A stretch of 6,979 bases of DNA from Rickettsiales bacterium (GTDB taxonomy: Bacteria > Pseudomonadota > Alphaproteobacteria > Rickettsiales > Anaplasmataceae): assembly GCA_031286185.1 (NCBI GenBank), contig JAITUS010000128.1:1-6979 (forward strand), written 5' to 3'. A program made the translations under genes and the position numbers. Each line of letters begins with the position of its first letter. The stretch's first letter is position 1. Shown in pieces: positions 1 to 6,803 of the stretch. The notes beneath the pieces are model-generated. The model was not told where the DNA came from, did no database searches, and saw nothing but the letters and a program-made list of their open reading frames with translations.

Positions 1-92
1 TTTTTGGTATTGCAATTGGCACTTGTTCTGCAATATTTATCTCTGCTCCTATATTGACCTGCAGAGCTTTAATAAGCAGATTCGCGGTATAA
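1..92 (+). CDS. secF: Protein translocase subunit SecF, C-terminal fragment
   Basis: This is the 3' end of a gene entering from the left edge; complete codons begin at position 3 and a TAA stop lies at 90-92. The 29 visible residues include FGIAIGTCSAIFISAPIL, which matches the last transmembrane segment of SecF, where a G-x-x-x-G-T-x-S-S-I-F-I-A-x-P pattern is characteristic. In the family, SecF partners SecD in the inner membrane and uses the proton gradient to help complete SecYEG-dependent export. The tail after the helix (TCRALISRFAV) is short and basic, as expected at the cytoplasmic end. The last 24 nt overlap, antisense, the end of the leftward protease gene. The call rests on one motif, so the homologous SecD family is not fully excluded, but the tail length and motif fit SecF better. 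Confidence 0.72.
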   Translation, partial: FGIAIGTCSAIFISAPILTCRALISRFAV

Positions 93-581
93 TATCAACT
101 TATTATCTCTTATAGTGAAGTGAAAATACCTCAAAAAACTCATTCCAAGTAATGAATGGGACATAGAATGAGTGTTAACGCTGGCCTGTACATCATTGAT
201 CAAAAAATTTCCTATTTTAACTTGAGGTATTTGAACCACTCCAGCTCTAATTTGACCTTTTGCAGTTTCATATATTTTAAAATCTTGAATATTCTGCAGA
301 TTAATACCAGCATTTACTGCATCTTTTTGCGACAGAACAATATCGGTTGCACCGGTGTCGAGCAAGAACGTTATGTTACGACCATTAACTTGAGCTTGAA
401 TATAGAAGTGTCCATCATATGATTTCGTAAATTCGATATTTCCACTATTTTGGATCCTTCCCTTGTATGGTAAAAAAGTGCTGAGAAATCTATTGCTTAG
501 TTTGTCTCCTTGTGAATCGATAAACATTGCGGTGATAACTATTATCAGTAGCCAAATAACTAGATTTTTTACCGCGTTCAT
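69..581 (-). CDS. Membrane-anchored retropepsin-like aspartic protease
   Basis: The gene encodes 170 residues from an ATG at 581. Residues 5-21 form one hydrophobic segment, a likely uncleaved N-terminal anchor with the rest in the periplasm. The catalytic motif is FLLDTGATDIVLS, with D75-T76-G77. Near the C-terminus, SLLGMSFL (143-150) is the conserved hydrophobic-hydrophobic-Gly partner motif of single-domain aspartic peptidases. This layout matches the bacterial retropepsin-like family (TIGR02281 type). One DTG per chain means the active enzyme should be a homodimer. The best-studied relative I know is APRc of Rickettsia conorii, a retropepsin reported to process rickettsial surface autotransporters; the substrate here is unknown. 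The gene is transcribed away from yidC and its 3' end runs 24 nt into secF on the other strand. No strong ribosome binding site precedes the ATG, so the start rests on the position of the anchor helix. Confidence 0.85.
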   Translation of the reverse strand: MNAVKNLVIWLLIIVITAMFIDSQGDKLSNRFLSTFLPYKGRIQNSGNIEFTKSYDGHFYIQAQVNGRNITFLLDTGATDIVLSQKDAVNAGINLQNIQDFKIYETAKGQIRAGVVQIPQVKIGNFLINDVQASVNTHSMSHSLLGMSFLRYFHFTIRDNKLILYRESAY

Positions 582-659
582 ATTGTTAAAATTTGAAGCT
601 ATTACAATAAATTTTAAAGATTAGCGTTAAAAGTCATTATTAAAAATAAGTAAATTTTA

Positions 660-688
660 TTGTTTTAGTACAATATTTAATGTACACT
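660..688 (+). promoter_or_regulatory. Possible sigma-70 promoter for yidC
   Basis: In the 135-bp divergent gap, TTGTTT (660-665) and TACACT (683-688) are separated by 17 bp. They match consensus at 3 of 6 and 4 of 6 positions. The implied transcript starts near 695, leaving a leader of about 20 nt before the yidC ATG. The region is AT-rich and other pairings are possible, for example TACAAT at 669-674, so this is weak. The leader has AAGGA at 691-695 followed by a 4-codon frame (697-711) ending 5 nt before yidC; the AAGGA is too far from the yidC ATG to be its ribosome binding site. Confidence 0.2.
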
Positions 689-716
689 TTAAGGAAATGC
701 ATTTAGCTTAAATTTT

Positions 717-2435
717 ATGTCAGAAGCAAGAAATCTAATTTTGGCAGCTGTCCTTTCAGTGTTAATTATGGTATCTTGGCGTGTTATTTACGATAATTTT
801 CTTAATACAGACCAAGATCATCCATCAATTGAAAATATTGAACACATAGAATCTTTTAACGATCTTGCTCCTATAATACACCAAAACCGTTCCGAAATTA
901 TTAATTCTACTCAAGAACAAAGGATTAGCTTAACCAATAATATGGTTAAAGGGTCGATTTCTTTAAAAGGTGCCAGGTTTGATGACCTAATTTTAACTAA
1001 TTACCATTTAGAACCAAATTCTTCTTCTCCGCAAGTGATGCTACTTTCACCTGCAGAATCAGAAGATGTATATTTTGCAGAATTCGGATGGCTGGATCCA
1101 AGTGGTAAAATTAAAATTCCAGATTCCAAAACGGTCTGGCAGGCAGATAAAACCGAACTTACTAATCAAGAGGCAACCAATTTATTTTGGGATAATGAAA
1201 ATGGCATTTTATTTAAGATGAAAATTAGCCTCGACAATAACTACATGTTTAAAGTTGAGCAAATTATTGAAAATAATACGAAGGATAATGTAGTCTTGGT
1301 CCCTTATGGTAAAATTAACCGTAAGCGTGGTAATATTAACGAATCTTATTGGATATCACATGAAGGGGTAATAGGTGCATTTGATAACAAACTGGAGGAA
1401 TGGACATATAAAGATGTTGCCAAGAAACACTTAATAAAAGCAAGTACAAGTGAAAAGAATTGGTTTGGTTTTGCTGATAAATATTGGCTTACAGCTATCA
1501 TACCTGAAAAATCTGATAAAATAAATGTAAGCATTAAACATACGAACGTTAATAACATTGATAAATTTCAAGTAGATTTTGTTAAGCCTTACAAGGGCAT
1601 ACTTCCTGGTACAAGTGTTTCTAATGTGAATTATTTTTTTGCTGGAGCAAAAAAATTGAATTTGCTGGATTATTATAAAAGTACTCTAGGTATACCTTTA
1701 TTTGACAAAGCTGTAGATTTTGGCGTTCTTTACTTCATAACCAAACCAGTGTTTTTGCTTCTTGAATACTTTAACTTTGTTTTGAAAAATTTTGGTTTAG
1801 CAATATTGTTGCTGACTTTAGTAATTAAACTTTTGATGCTGCCTTTATCTAATAGGTCGTATGTTTCAATGTTCAAAATGAAAAATTTGCAGCCTGAAGT
1901 GGCTCGTATAAGAGAGTTATATAAAGATGATAGTTTAAGACAGCATAAGGAGATAATTGCATTGTACAAAAAAAACAACGTAAACCCAATATCGAGCATT
2001 CTTCCTATGGCGGTACAAATACCAGTGTTTTTTGCTTTGTATAAAGTATTATTTGTTACTATAGAAATGAGACACGCTCCTTTCTATTTATGGATTAAGG
2101 ACCTTTCAGCTCCTGATCCAATAAACATTTTTACATTATTTGGGTTATTTAGTTACAAATTCCCTATTTCTATAGGTATTTTGCCTATAATTTTAGGTGT
2201 TACCATGATAATTCAGCAGAAGATCAGTGAAAAAGATCAGATCAACAGAGATGATGTTCAGATGAACGTTATGAGATTTTTACCTTACATTTCTATCTTC
2301 ATTTTTTCCTCTTTTCCTGCAGGTTTGGTAATATATTGGATATTCAGTAATGTCATGACTCTAATTCAACAATCATTAATAAAGTTATTTTTAACAAGAA
2401 AAGGAGGGGTAAATGTTGAAAGTACTAATAGTTAA
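717..2435 (+). CDS. yidC: Membrane protein insertase YidC
   Basis: At 572 residues this is a full-length Gram-negative type YidC. In the family it inserts and folds inner-membrane proteins alone or with SecYEG. Residues 6-24 form the first transmembrane helix after the typical start [11 protein letters not shown] large periplasmic domain follows to about residue 330, ending in motifs such as [16 protein letters not shown] (248-263). The conserved five-helix core starts near 338 and contains [19 protein letters not shown], the cytoplasmic helical hairpin, [21 protein letters not shown] (422-442), [15 protein letters not shown] and [13 protein letters not shown] (533-545). The positive charge in the hydrophilic groove, Arg366 in E. 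coli, aligns with Lys371. The start is the only ATG ahead of the first helix; its ribosome binding site is poor. The 3' end overlaps ribH by 23 nt. Beside secF, it gives this locus an envelope-biogenesis theme. Confidence 0.96.
   Translation: MSEARNLILAAVLSVLIMVSWRVIYDNFLNTDQDHPSIENIEHIESFNDLAPIIHQNRSEIINSTQEQRISLTNNMVKGSISLKGARFDDLILTNYHLEPNSSSPQVMLLSPAESEDVYFAEFGWLDPSGKIKIPDSKTVWQADKTELTNQEATNLFWDNENGILFKMKISLDNNYMFKVEQIIENNTKDNVVLVPYGKINRKRGNINESYWISHEGVIGAFDNKLEEWTYKDVAKKHLIKASTSEKNWFGFADKYWLTAIIPEKSDKINVSIKHTNVNNIDKFQVDFVKPYKGILPGTSVSNVNYFFAGAKKLNLLDYYKSTLGIPLFDKAVDFGVLYFITKPVFLLLEYFNFVLKNFGLAILLLTLVIKLLMLPLSNRSYVSMFKMKNLQPEVARIRELYKDDSLRQHKEIIALYKKNNVNPISSILPMAVQIPVFFALYKVLFVTIEMRHAPFYLWIKDLSAPDPINIFTLFGLFSYKFPISIGILPIILGVTMIIQQKISEKDQINRDDVQMNVMRFLPYISIFIFSSFPAGLVIYWIFSNVMTLIQQSLIKLFLTRKGGVNVESTNS
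2401..2409 (+). promoter_or_regulatory. Strong ribosome binding site of ribH inside yidC
   Basis: AAGGAGGGG lies 3 nt before the ribH ATG at 2413 (5 nt from the AAGGAGG core) and is embedded in the last codons of yidC. It is among the best Shine-Dalgarno matches in the window and fixes the ribH start. The position means yidC ribosomes pass over the site, suggesting coupled translation. Confidence 0.75.
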
Positions 2436-2841
2436 TTCAATTTACTATACTGAAATAGCAAACCTTTTGCTTGAAGGTGCAACCGATAAATTAAAAGGCA
2501 GCAGCGCAGGTTACGATGTAATTAAGGTTCCCGGTGCATTTGAAATACCAGCTGCAATTCTTTTTGCGCTCAAAAGTGGAACTGTTAATTATGACGGTTA
2601 TTTAGCTCTTGGGTGCGTAATTCGTGGTGAGACTGATCATTATCAATACGTTTGTAAAGGAGTAATCGAAGGCTTAAATGAAGTTGTTATGCGTTATGCG
2701 GTACCTCTTGGTATGGGTGTCATTACCGCTGACAGCAAAGATAAGGCTTTAGTAAGGGCTGATAAGAACAGAAAGAACATCGGTGGCCACGCAGCTTCAG
2801 CTGTTTTGCACATGATAGATTTATACAAAAAATTAAGCTAA
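2413..2841 (+). CDS. ribH: 6,7-dimethyl-8-ribityllumazine synthase (RibH)
   Basis: The 142-residue product has the normal length for lumazine synthase, which condenses 5-amino-6-ribitylaminouracil with 3,4-dihydroxy-2-butanone 4-phosphate in the penultimate step of riboflavin synthesis. Visible motifs are [11 protein letters not shown] (39-49), [15 protein letters not shown] (67-81) with the catalytic His76, and [17 protein letters not shown] (112-128) with the phosphate-binding Arg at 115. The RAD-x-x-R/K-x-x-GG form resembles other alphaproteobacterial RibH proteins. In my hand alignment the usual Lys of the C-terminal NKG/DKG motif is Ile123, a possible substitution. The start is fixed by the strong ribosome binding site within yidC. 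Its stop shares a base with the nusB start. A ribH-nusB pair is common in proteobacteria. Riboflavin made by Wolbachia is known to benefit some insect hosts, so the gene may matter for the symbiosis. Confidence 0.96.
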   Translation: MLKVLIVNSIYYTEIANLLLEGATDKLKGSSAGYDVIKVPGAFEIPAAILFALKSGTVNYDGYLALGCVIRGETDHYQYVCKGVIEGLNEVVMRYAVPLGMGVITADSKDKALVRADKNRKNIGGHAASAVLHMIDLYKKLS

Positions 2842-3323
2842 TGGAGGAGGAACCTACAGACAAGGGATGGCGTATAAGAAGAAGCACAGCAAGGTTTCTT
2901 GCTGTGCAAGTTGCTTACTCAAATATTTTTATAGGTTACGACAAAAGCATTTTTGAGCTGGAAAATTGTGAGCTTAGGGACTATGTAAACAAGTTAGCAG
3001 ATATATTTGAATGTGAAGAGTTTGATTACCAATTCTTAGAGAAGCTGTCATGTAAGGTTATAGAAAGCAGTGAAGAATACGATAAAATAATAGAGCGTTA
3101 TTTACATCCAAGTTGGTCTCTTTCGCGGTTAAATCTCTTAAGCTTATCAATTTTGCGTGTTGCAATGTGTGAGTTGGCTAATTGTGATACGCCAGCTCCA
3201 GTTGTTATCAATGAATATACCAACATTGCATCTGATTTGCTTGATAAACCAAGCGAAGTTGGTTTCATTAATGGACTATTGGACAAGGCAAAAGATGCAG
3301 TTAAACTAAATAAAAGTACTTGA
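2841..3323 (+). CDS. nusB: Transcription antitermination factor NusB
   Basis: The 160-residue product is an all-helical NusB. In the family, NusB with S10 (NusE) binds boxA RNA and supports antitermination complexes on ribosomal RNA operons. The N-terminal motif [20 protein letters not shown] (11-30) matches the conserved R-R-x-A-R-x-x-A-x-Q-x-L/A-Y pattern. The C-terminal block [20 protein letters not shown] (104-123), then [11 protein letters not shown] and FINGLLDK (142-149), matches the family's L-R-x-x-x-x-E-L...P...V-I-N-E...F-V-N-G-x-L-D-K. The ATG at 2841 overlaps the ribH stop as TAATG and has no upstream ribosome binding site of its own, so it is probably translated by re-initiation. 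No other ATG occurs before residue 109, which supports this start. Confidence 0.95.
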   Translation: MEEEPTDKGWRIRRSTARFLAVQVAYSNIFIGYDKSIFELENCELRDYVNKLADIFECEEFDYQFLEKLSCKVIESSEEYDKIIERYLHPSWSLSRLNLLSLSILRVAMCELANCDTPAPVVINEYTNIASDLLDKPSEVGFINGLLDKAKDAVKLNKST

Positions 3324-3355
3324 TAGTCTTTTTTGATGGCATGTTGGTATCTGAG

Positions 3356-3423
3356 CATTATAGGCTATAAGAAAGGAGAGTTGAATGATGAGAGCAGTAC
3401 AAAAGGTCTTTTATATTCTTTAA
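3356..3423 (+). other. Well-primed 12-codon frame in the nusB-infA gap
   Basis: AAAGGAGAG (3372-3380) is followed 4 nt later by tandem ATG codons (3385 and 3388) opening a frame MMRAVQKVFYIL that stops with TAA at 3421-3423. The start signal is better than those of infA or nusB. CATTAT (3356-3361), 17 bp after TTGATG (3333-3338), could be a promoter for it. It could be a leader peptide ahead of infA, the remnant of a lost gene, or chance. The stop falls within the right arm of the hairpin at 3404-3428, so translation would disturb that structure. No amino acid is notably enriched, which argues against classical amino-acid attenuation. Confidence 0.2.
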
Positions 3424-3428
3424 GATCT
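3404..3428 (+). other. Small hairpin upstream of infA
   Basis: AGGTCTT (3404-3410) pairs with AAGATCT (3422-3428) in a 7-bp stem with one G-U pair and an 11-nt AT-rich loop. No run of T follows, so it is not a normal intrinsic terminator. It sits between nusB and infA and overlaps the end of the short 12-codon frame. Confidence 0.2.
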
Positions 3429-3467
3429 GTGGTAGACTGACAAAGGTTGTTTAATTATAAATAGCAG

Positions 3468-3731
3468 ATGGTAAAAGAAGAGAAATCGAAAGCAATTTTT
3501 GAGGTGGAAGGAGCAGTAACTGCTTTATTACCTGCAGCAGAATTTAGAGTGAAGCTAGACAACGAACATGAAATCATTTGTCATGTATCGGGAAAAGTCA
3601 GAAGAAGTAAAATACGCATTGTTATCGGAGATAGAGTATTAGTAGAGATGAGTATTTACGATAGGAATGCGAAAAAGGGTAGGATAATTAGAAGGCTTAA
3701 AGGTACAAGTGACAGAACGATCTCTAGATAA
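3468..3731 (+). CDS. infA: Translation initiation factor IF-1
   Basis: The 87-residue product is IF-1, a single OB-fold protein that binds the ribosomal A site during initiation with IF-2 and IF-3. Residues 11-76 ([20 protein letters not shown], then [36 protein letters not shown]) follow the family pattern G-x-V-x-x-x-L-P-x-x-x-F-x-V-x-L...H-x-S-G-K-x-R-x-x-x-I-R-I-x-x-G-D-x-V-x-V-E-x-S/T-x-Y-D...K-G-R-I. It is about 15 residues longer than E. coli IF-1; the extra C-terminal residues (about 77-87) largely coincide with the 23-nt overlap with maf. No Shine-Dalgarno sequence precedes the ATG. TATAAA at 3456-3461 lies just ahead of it, so a very short or absent leader is possible. The ATG is the first one available and is placed as in other IF-1 proteins. 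Confidence 0.95.
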   Translation: MVKEEKSKAIFEVEGAVTALLPAAEFRVKLDNEHEIICHVSGKVRRSKIRIVIGDRVLVEMSIYDRNAKKGRIIRRLKGTSDRTISR

Positions 3732-4305
3732 TCTTATTCTTGCTTCGTCGTCAGAAAGGCGTATAGCCCTACTAAAACAAATAAATATTAAGCCAGGTTT
3801 AATTTTGCCAGCAGATATAGACGAAACTCCTTTAAAAAAGGAACTTCCAAAAGATTACTCAATCCGTATAGCAAAGAGTAAAGCTGAAAAAATACAAAGC
3901 TCAAGTCCAGATTATTTTGTGCTCGGTGTTGATACAGTTGTTGCTTGCGGTAGAAGGATATTGCTCAAAGCTGAAAATGTTGAGCAAGCAGAAAAATGTA
4001 TTCGCCTGTTATCAGGAAGAAGGCATAGAGTATACACCAGTGTATGCCTATTAACTCCCAATCGATCCAAACAACATATTAGAACTGTGGTTACGATAGT
4101 GAAATTTAAACGTCTCAGTGAACAGGAAATTAAATATTATTTAGCATCAGAAGAGTGGAAAAATAAGGCAGGAGGGTGCAACATACAAGGTCTTGCTGGA
4201 ATGTTCGTGTTGTTCCTGCACGGTTCCTACTTTTCCGTTATAGGGTTGCCATTACATGAAACCTATTGTTTGCTGAGTAATTACTTTAACCTTAATTTAT
4301 CTTAA
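3709..4305 (+). CDS. maf: Maf family nucleotide pyrophosphatase
   Basis: The 198-residue product belongs to the Maf/HAM1 fold, whose members hydrolyse non-canonical or surplus nucleoside triphosphates to monophosphates; YhdE-type members act on dTTP and UTP. The start is GTG at 3709, with AAAGG (3699-3703) 5 nt upstream, inside the end of infA. No ATG occurs until residue 165, well after the catalytic motifs. Motifs are [10 protein letters not shown] (9-18), DIDET (36-40), a lysine pair at 57 and 61 region (SKAEK), VDTVV with catalytic Asp75, SGRRHRVYT (102-110), [15 protein letters not shown] (150-164) with Gln160, and [11 protein letters not shown] (172-182). The double Arg at 17-18 and the Gln favour the dTTP/UTP subgroup. 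The usual G-K-P is L-K-A here (86-88), keeping the Lys. The 3' end overlaps the convergent large gene by 9 nt. Confidence 0.92.
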   Translation: MTERSLDNLILASSSERRIALLKQINIKPGLILPADIDETPLKKELPKDYSIRIAKSKAEKIQSSSPDYFVLGVDTVVACGRRILLKAENVEQAEKCIRLLSGRRHRVYTSVCLLTPNRSKQHIRTVVTIVKFKRLSEQEIKYYLASEEWKNKAGGCNIQGLAGMFVLFLHGSYFSVIGLPLHETYCLLSNYFNLNLS

Positions 4306-6699
4306 AATATCTTTAGTCTCTTTGGCTTGCTGCTTAGCAACATGTTCAGTCCAAAGTAATTTTCTGTTCCTGTTTGCTAGTGCAATTCTATTGCGATCAT
4401 GACTATTAGTGTGTTCTACTAAAGAAGTATCTTCTCTTTCTGCTTCTATTACCCCTGTTTTCAGTTGTTCTTCATCTCTTGCTAGCAATTTAGACAGTTC
4501 GCTATTTTTATCTATAGTCAGATTAGTGTCACTATTTTCTTGTTCTGTCACTGTTTTTATGTCTGCTGAACTGTCTTTTAGCATTCCAGCTTCTATTAGG
4601 TGTTTTCTAGTTTGTGAACTAACGTAGCGTGCTTTAGGGTTGACTTGTTTTAACCCATAGCTCTTTTGACTTAATCTTTGTTTAAGCTCCTTAAGTGAAG
4701 TTAAGTCATTTGCATGATTAGATTGAGCTTTTTCTTGTGCATTGAAACTAGTCTCTTTAACATCTTCGCTAATTCCGTATTTACTTAGCCGTTTTCTCTT
4801 CCAACTTTTTAATGCTTCACTTCTTTCTTCATAATCTGCTGCTTCTTTTTCAGTTTCTTGACCATTTTTATTAAAACTTATTCGTGGTTTAGTTGTGCTT
4901 TCTAAAGCAGCTGTACTCTCTGCTGTTTTCATATCTGTTGAATCGTCTTTCAGCAACCCAGCTTCTAATAAACGTTCTCTAGTTTGTTCGCTCATTCCTT
5001 TCTGAGTTACTGGTCTTAGTGGAAACTTCTGAGTTTCTTTATCCAACTTACTGGTAAATTCCGTAAGTAGAGTATCATCACTTTGTTCAACATTTATTAG
5101 GCTCGCTTTTAACTGTTTAGGATTTACCTGAGATTCATCATGGCTAGCATGAATTGGAGATGAAGAGCTGGAGTTACTTTGTCTAGCGTTTCTTCTGTTT
5201 TCCTTCCATTCTCCTAATGCTTTACTTATTTTTTGAAAATTCATCTCTTCCTCTTCAGGTTCCTTGCCATTCCTACGAGAATTTTTCTGTAGTTGAGTGT
5301 CACTACTTTGTTCAACATCCATATTTCCACCAGTGCTAACTGGAGATGAAAGTCTATCACTATCGTTCTCTCCTTTTTCTACAATATTACCTTGACTATA
5401 TTTTTTGGATAATTTTTCCTCTAGAGAATCCAGATTTTGATTGTTTTCTTTACCTTCAATTTTATCCTTCAACCAATTACGTATAGGGTCATATCGTTTA
5501 CCTTCTTCTATCTTTTCTAGAACGTTTTCTATGAATTGTTTTTGTGCTATATCAGTTGCGTTAGAGCTTAATTCACTTTGCCTATCATTTTGATAGCTTA
5601 AACCCTTTTTAGATGGAAGTGAACTGGTTCTAGGTGACGATGGAGGAGGAGTTTTTTTGTTCTGAGAATTTTCTTCAAAAAGCGATTGAAGGTTATAAAC
5701 TTTATCTCCTGAATTTTCTTCTCGTGCTGCTTGTCTAAGCTTACGTTTTTCTTCAGCTTCTTGAGAATTAATTTTATCGTCAAAATCTTTTCCAATTCCG
5801 CTATCGTAAGACTGCCTTCTGCCGTTAGATTGTGGTCCAAAATGTACTTGAACGCTAACATTTTGACTATTACTCCCTATAAAAGTCTCAGATGATTGAC
5901 TGTCCTTTTGCACTTCATTCTCTTGTCCTTTTCCTTTTTCCCTGAATTGTATTTGGTGCAAGAATAAACCGCCTATTTTTACGTCTTTGTTTGCTTCTAA
6001 TTGCTTCTTTAATTGCTCTGTAACACCATTAGGTTCAATAAGGTCTATACCATCTTTATCAATATTGATTGTGACAGTACACTTTTCCCCGTTCACATAC
6101 CAATTCAGCGTCATTTCGTATGAACCATCGGTTACGACATAATGCCTTATTTTTCTTCCTCCTTCCTCGGCAACAAAACCGTGCATTCCGCTCTTTCCAT
6201 CGCCATGCAAGGTTGAAAATCCGGAGATTCCATTTTTCTGACAAAAATCACTATTTAAAAATTCGCTGATTTTGAATTCTTTTTTGTTGTCTTCCAGCAT
6301 AATACTTGCGTGGTTACCGTATATTTTAACACCATCTTCTTTAACACCACTCTCAATATAATCTTTCAATCTTTTTTGAACTTCACTTTCGAGCTTTCGT
6401 TTAGCTTTGTCTCCAAGCTTTTGCGCAGCTTCCTTTGTCTTATCAAGCTCTTTCCGCAGAACCTCATACGCTTCTTTTTTATCCCAATTTGTACTCTTGT
6501 TCCGATTAATATCATATTCTATTGAAAACTTTACTATATTGAAGTCAACCACGGCATTGTAAATTGACCTACTTTCTTTTTTTATTTCGTCAAATAGAAG
6601 CGGAAGACTGCCATCTTCTTTTATCTCTTTGGACAAAAACAAAAAATTTTGAATGAACTCATGATAACTGTGTTCTTGTTGTATATTTTCAACGTTCAT
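4297..6699 (-). CDS. Large hydrophilic repeat-bearing protein, unrecognised
   Basis: The product is about 800 residues and I do not recognise a family. I place the start at ATG 6699 because GAGGAA lies 4 nt upstream; a GTG at 6711 would add four residues but overlaps that ribosome binding site. Residues 73-117 look like a charged coiled coil. Residues 126-252 alternate short strands and look globular, with Gly-, His- and Trp-containing segments (FSTLHGDGKSGMHGFVAEEG, TLNWYVNGEK). From about 260 onward the chain is low-complexity and rich in Ser, Glu, Lys and Gln: TPPP at 350-353, EPEEEE at 480-485, a five-Ser run at 510-514, KRKR at 634-637. A 23-residue motif occurs at 570-592 and 694-716, and shorter repeats are present. 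There is no signal peptide or membrane helix. The C-terminus is basic. The features resemble those of secreted Anaplasmataceae effectors, but this is inference; a cytoplasmic scaffold is equally possible. It is transcribed alone, convergent with maf. Confidence 0.85.
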   Translation of the reverse strand: MNVENIQQEHSYHEFIQNFLFLSKEIKEDGSLPLLFDEIKKESRSIYNAVVDFNIVKFSIEYDINRNKSTNWDKKEAYEVLRKELDKTKEAAQKLGDKAKRKLESEVQKRLKDYIESGVKEDGVKIYGNHASIMLEDNKKEFKISEFLNSDFCQKNGISGFSTLHGDGKSGMHGFVAEEGGRKIRHYVVTDGSYEMTLNWYVNGEKCTVTINIDKDGIDLIEPNGVTEQLKKQLEANKDVKIGGLFLHQIQFREKGKGQENEVQKDSQSSETFIGSNSQNVSVQVHFGPQSNGRRQSYDSGIGKDFDDKINSQEAEEKRKLRQAAREENSGDKVYNLQSLFEENSQNKKTPPPSSPRTSSLPSKKGLSYQNDRQSELSSNATDIAQKQFIENVLEKIEEGKRYDPIRNWLKDKIEGKENNQNLDSLEEKLSKKYSQGNIVEKGENDSDRLSSPVSTGGNMDVEQSSDTQLQKNSRRNGKEPEEEEMNFQKISKALGEWKENRRNARQSNSSSSSPIHASHDESQVNPKQLKASLINVEQSDDTLLTEFTSKLDKETQKFPLRPVTQKGMSEQTRERLLEAGLLKDDSTDMKTAESTAALESTTKPRISFNKNGQETEKEAADYEERSEALKSWKRKRLSKYGISEDVKETSFNAQEKAQSNHANDLTSLKELKQRLSQKSYGLKQVNPKARYVSSQTRKHLIEAGMLKDSSADIKTVTEQENSDTNLTIDKNSELSKLLARDEEQLKTGVIEAEREDTSLVEHTNSHDRNRIALANRNRKLLWTEHVAKQQAKETKDILR
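4552..4620 (-). repeat. Internal repeat copy 2 in the large protein gene
   Basis: This segment encodes residues 694-716 (SSQTRKHLIEAGMLKDSSAD, then IKT). It matches the segment at 4924-4992 at 15 of 23 residues, with the core Q-T-R-x-x-L-x-E-A-G-x-L-K-D-x-S-x-D-x-K-T. The similarity is visible in the DNA as well. The two copies lie 124 codons apart. Confidence 0.75.
4924..4992 (-). repeat. Internal repeat copy 1 in the large protein gene
   Basis: This segment encodes residues 570-592 (SEQTRERLLEAGLLKDDSTD, then MKT) and is the partner of the repeat at 4552-4620. Copies of other short motifs surround the pair: QVNPK at 524-528 and 685-689, VEQS-x-DT at 462-468 and 537-543, and A-L-x-x-W-K at 494-499 and 629-634. 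Their order and spacing differ, as expected after old duplication and drift. Confidence 0.75.
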
Positions 6700-6703
6700 A
6701 TTC

Positions 6704-6709
6704 TTCCTC
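6704..6709 (-). promoter_or_regulatory. Ribosome binding site of the large gene
   Basis: GAGGAA on the minus strand lies 4 nt before ATG 6699. It overlaps the alternative GTG codon at 6711-6709, which therefore has no good site of its own. This decides the start in favour of ATG 6699. Confidence 0.55.
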
Positions 6710-6750
6710 ACTAATAACCCTCTGCCTTTAGCTTGTTAGCTAATATAATT

Positions 6751-6779
6751 ATTATGGGAATTAGTTGAATTTTTATTAA
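6751..6779 (-). promoter_or_regulatory. Possible sigma-70 promoter for the large gene
   Basis: On the minus strand, TTAATA (6779-6774, 4 of 6 to consensus) and CATAAT (6756-6751, 5 of 6) are 17 bp apart. Transcription would start near 6744, about 45 nt before the ATG, next to a TTAGCTAA palindrome at 6736-6743. The stretch is AT-rich, so chance matches are easy. Confidence 0.3.
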
Positions 6780-6803
6780 AGGAGGTTGTATTACTCATAC
6801 CAG

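Noticed and set aside
697..711. A 4-codon frame just before yidC
   Set aside because: The AAGGA sits only 1 nt from its ATG, too close to prime initiation; probably chance.
3314..3321. AAGTACTT palindrome at the end of nusB, as an operator or terminator
   Set aside because: Eight-base AT-rich palindromes are common by chance and nothing else supports a function.
4327..4340. TTGCT/AGCAA hairpin after maf, as a terminator
   Set aside because: The 5-bp stem is weak, no T-run follows, and it lies inside the coding part of the convergent gene.
5598..5861. An 87-codon minus-strand frame inside the large gene
   Set aside because: It lies in another frame of a long low-complexity gene, shows no family motif, and is best seen as a shadow of that gene.
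6736..6798. A 20-codon minus-strand frame rich in Asn and Ser upstream of the large gene
   Set aside because: It has no convincing ribosome binding site and its composition is what AT-rich intergenic DNA gives by chance; it also spans the likely promoter of the large gene.
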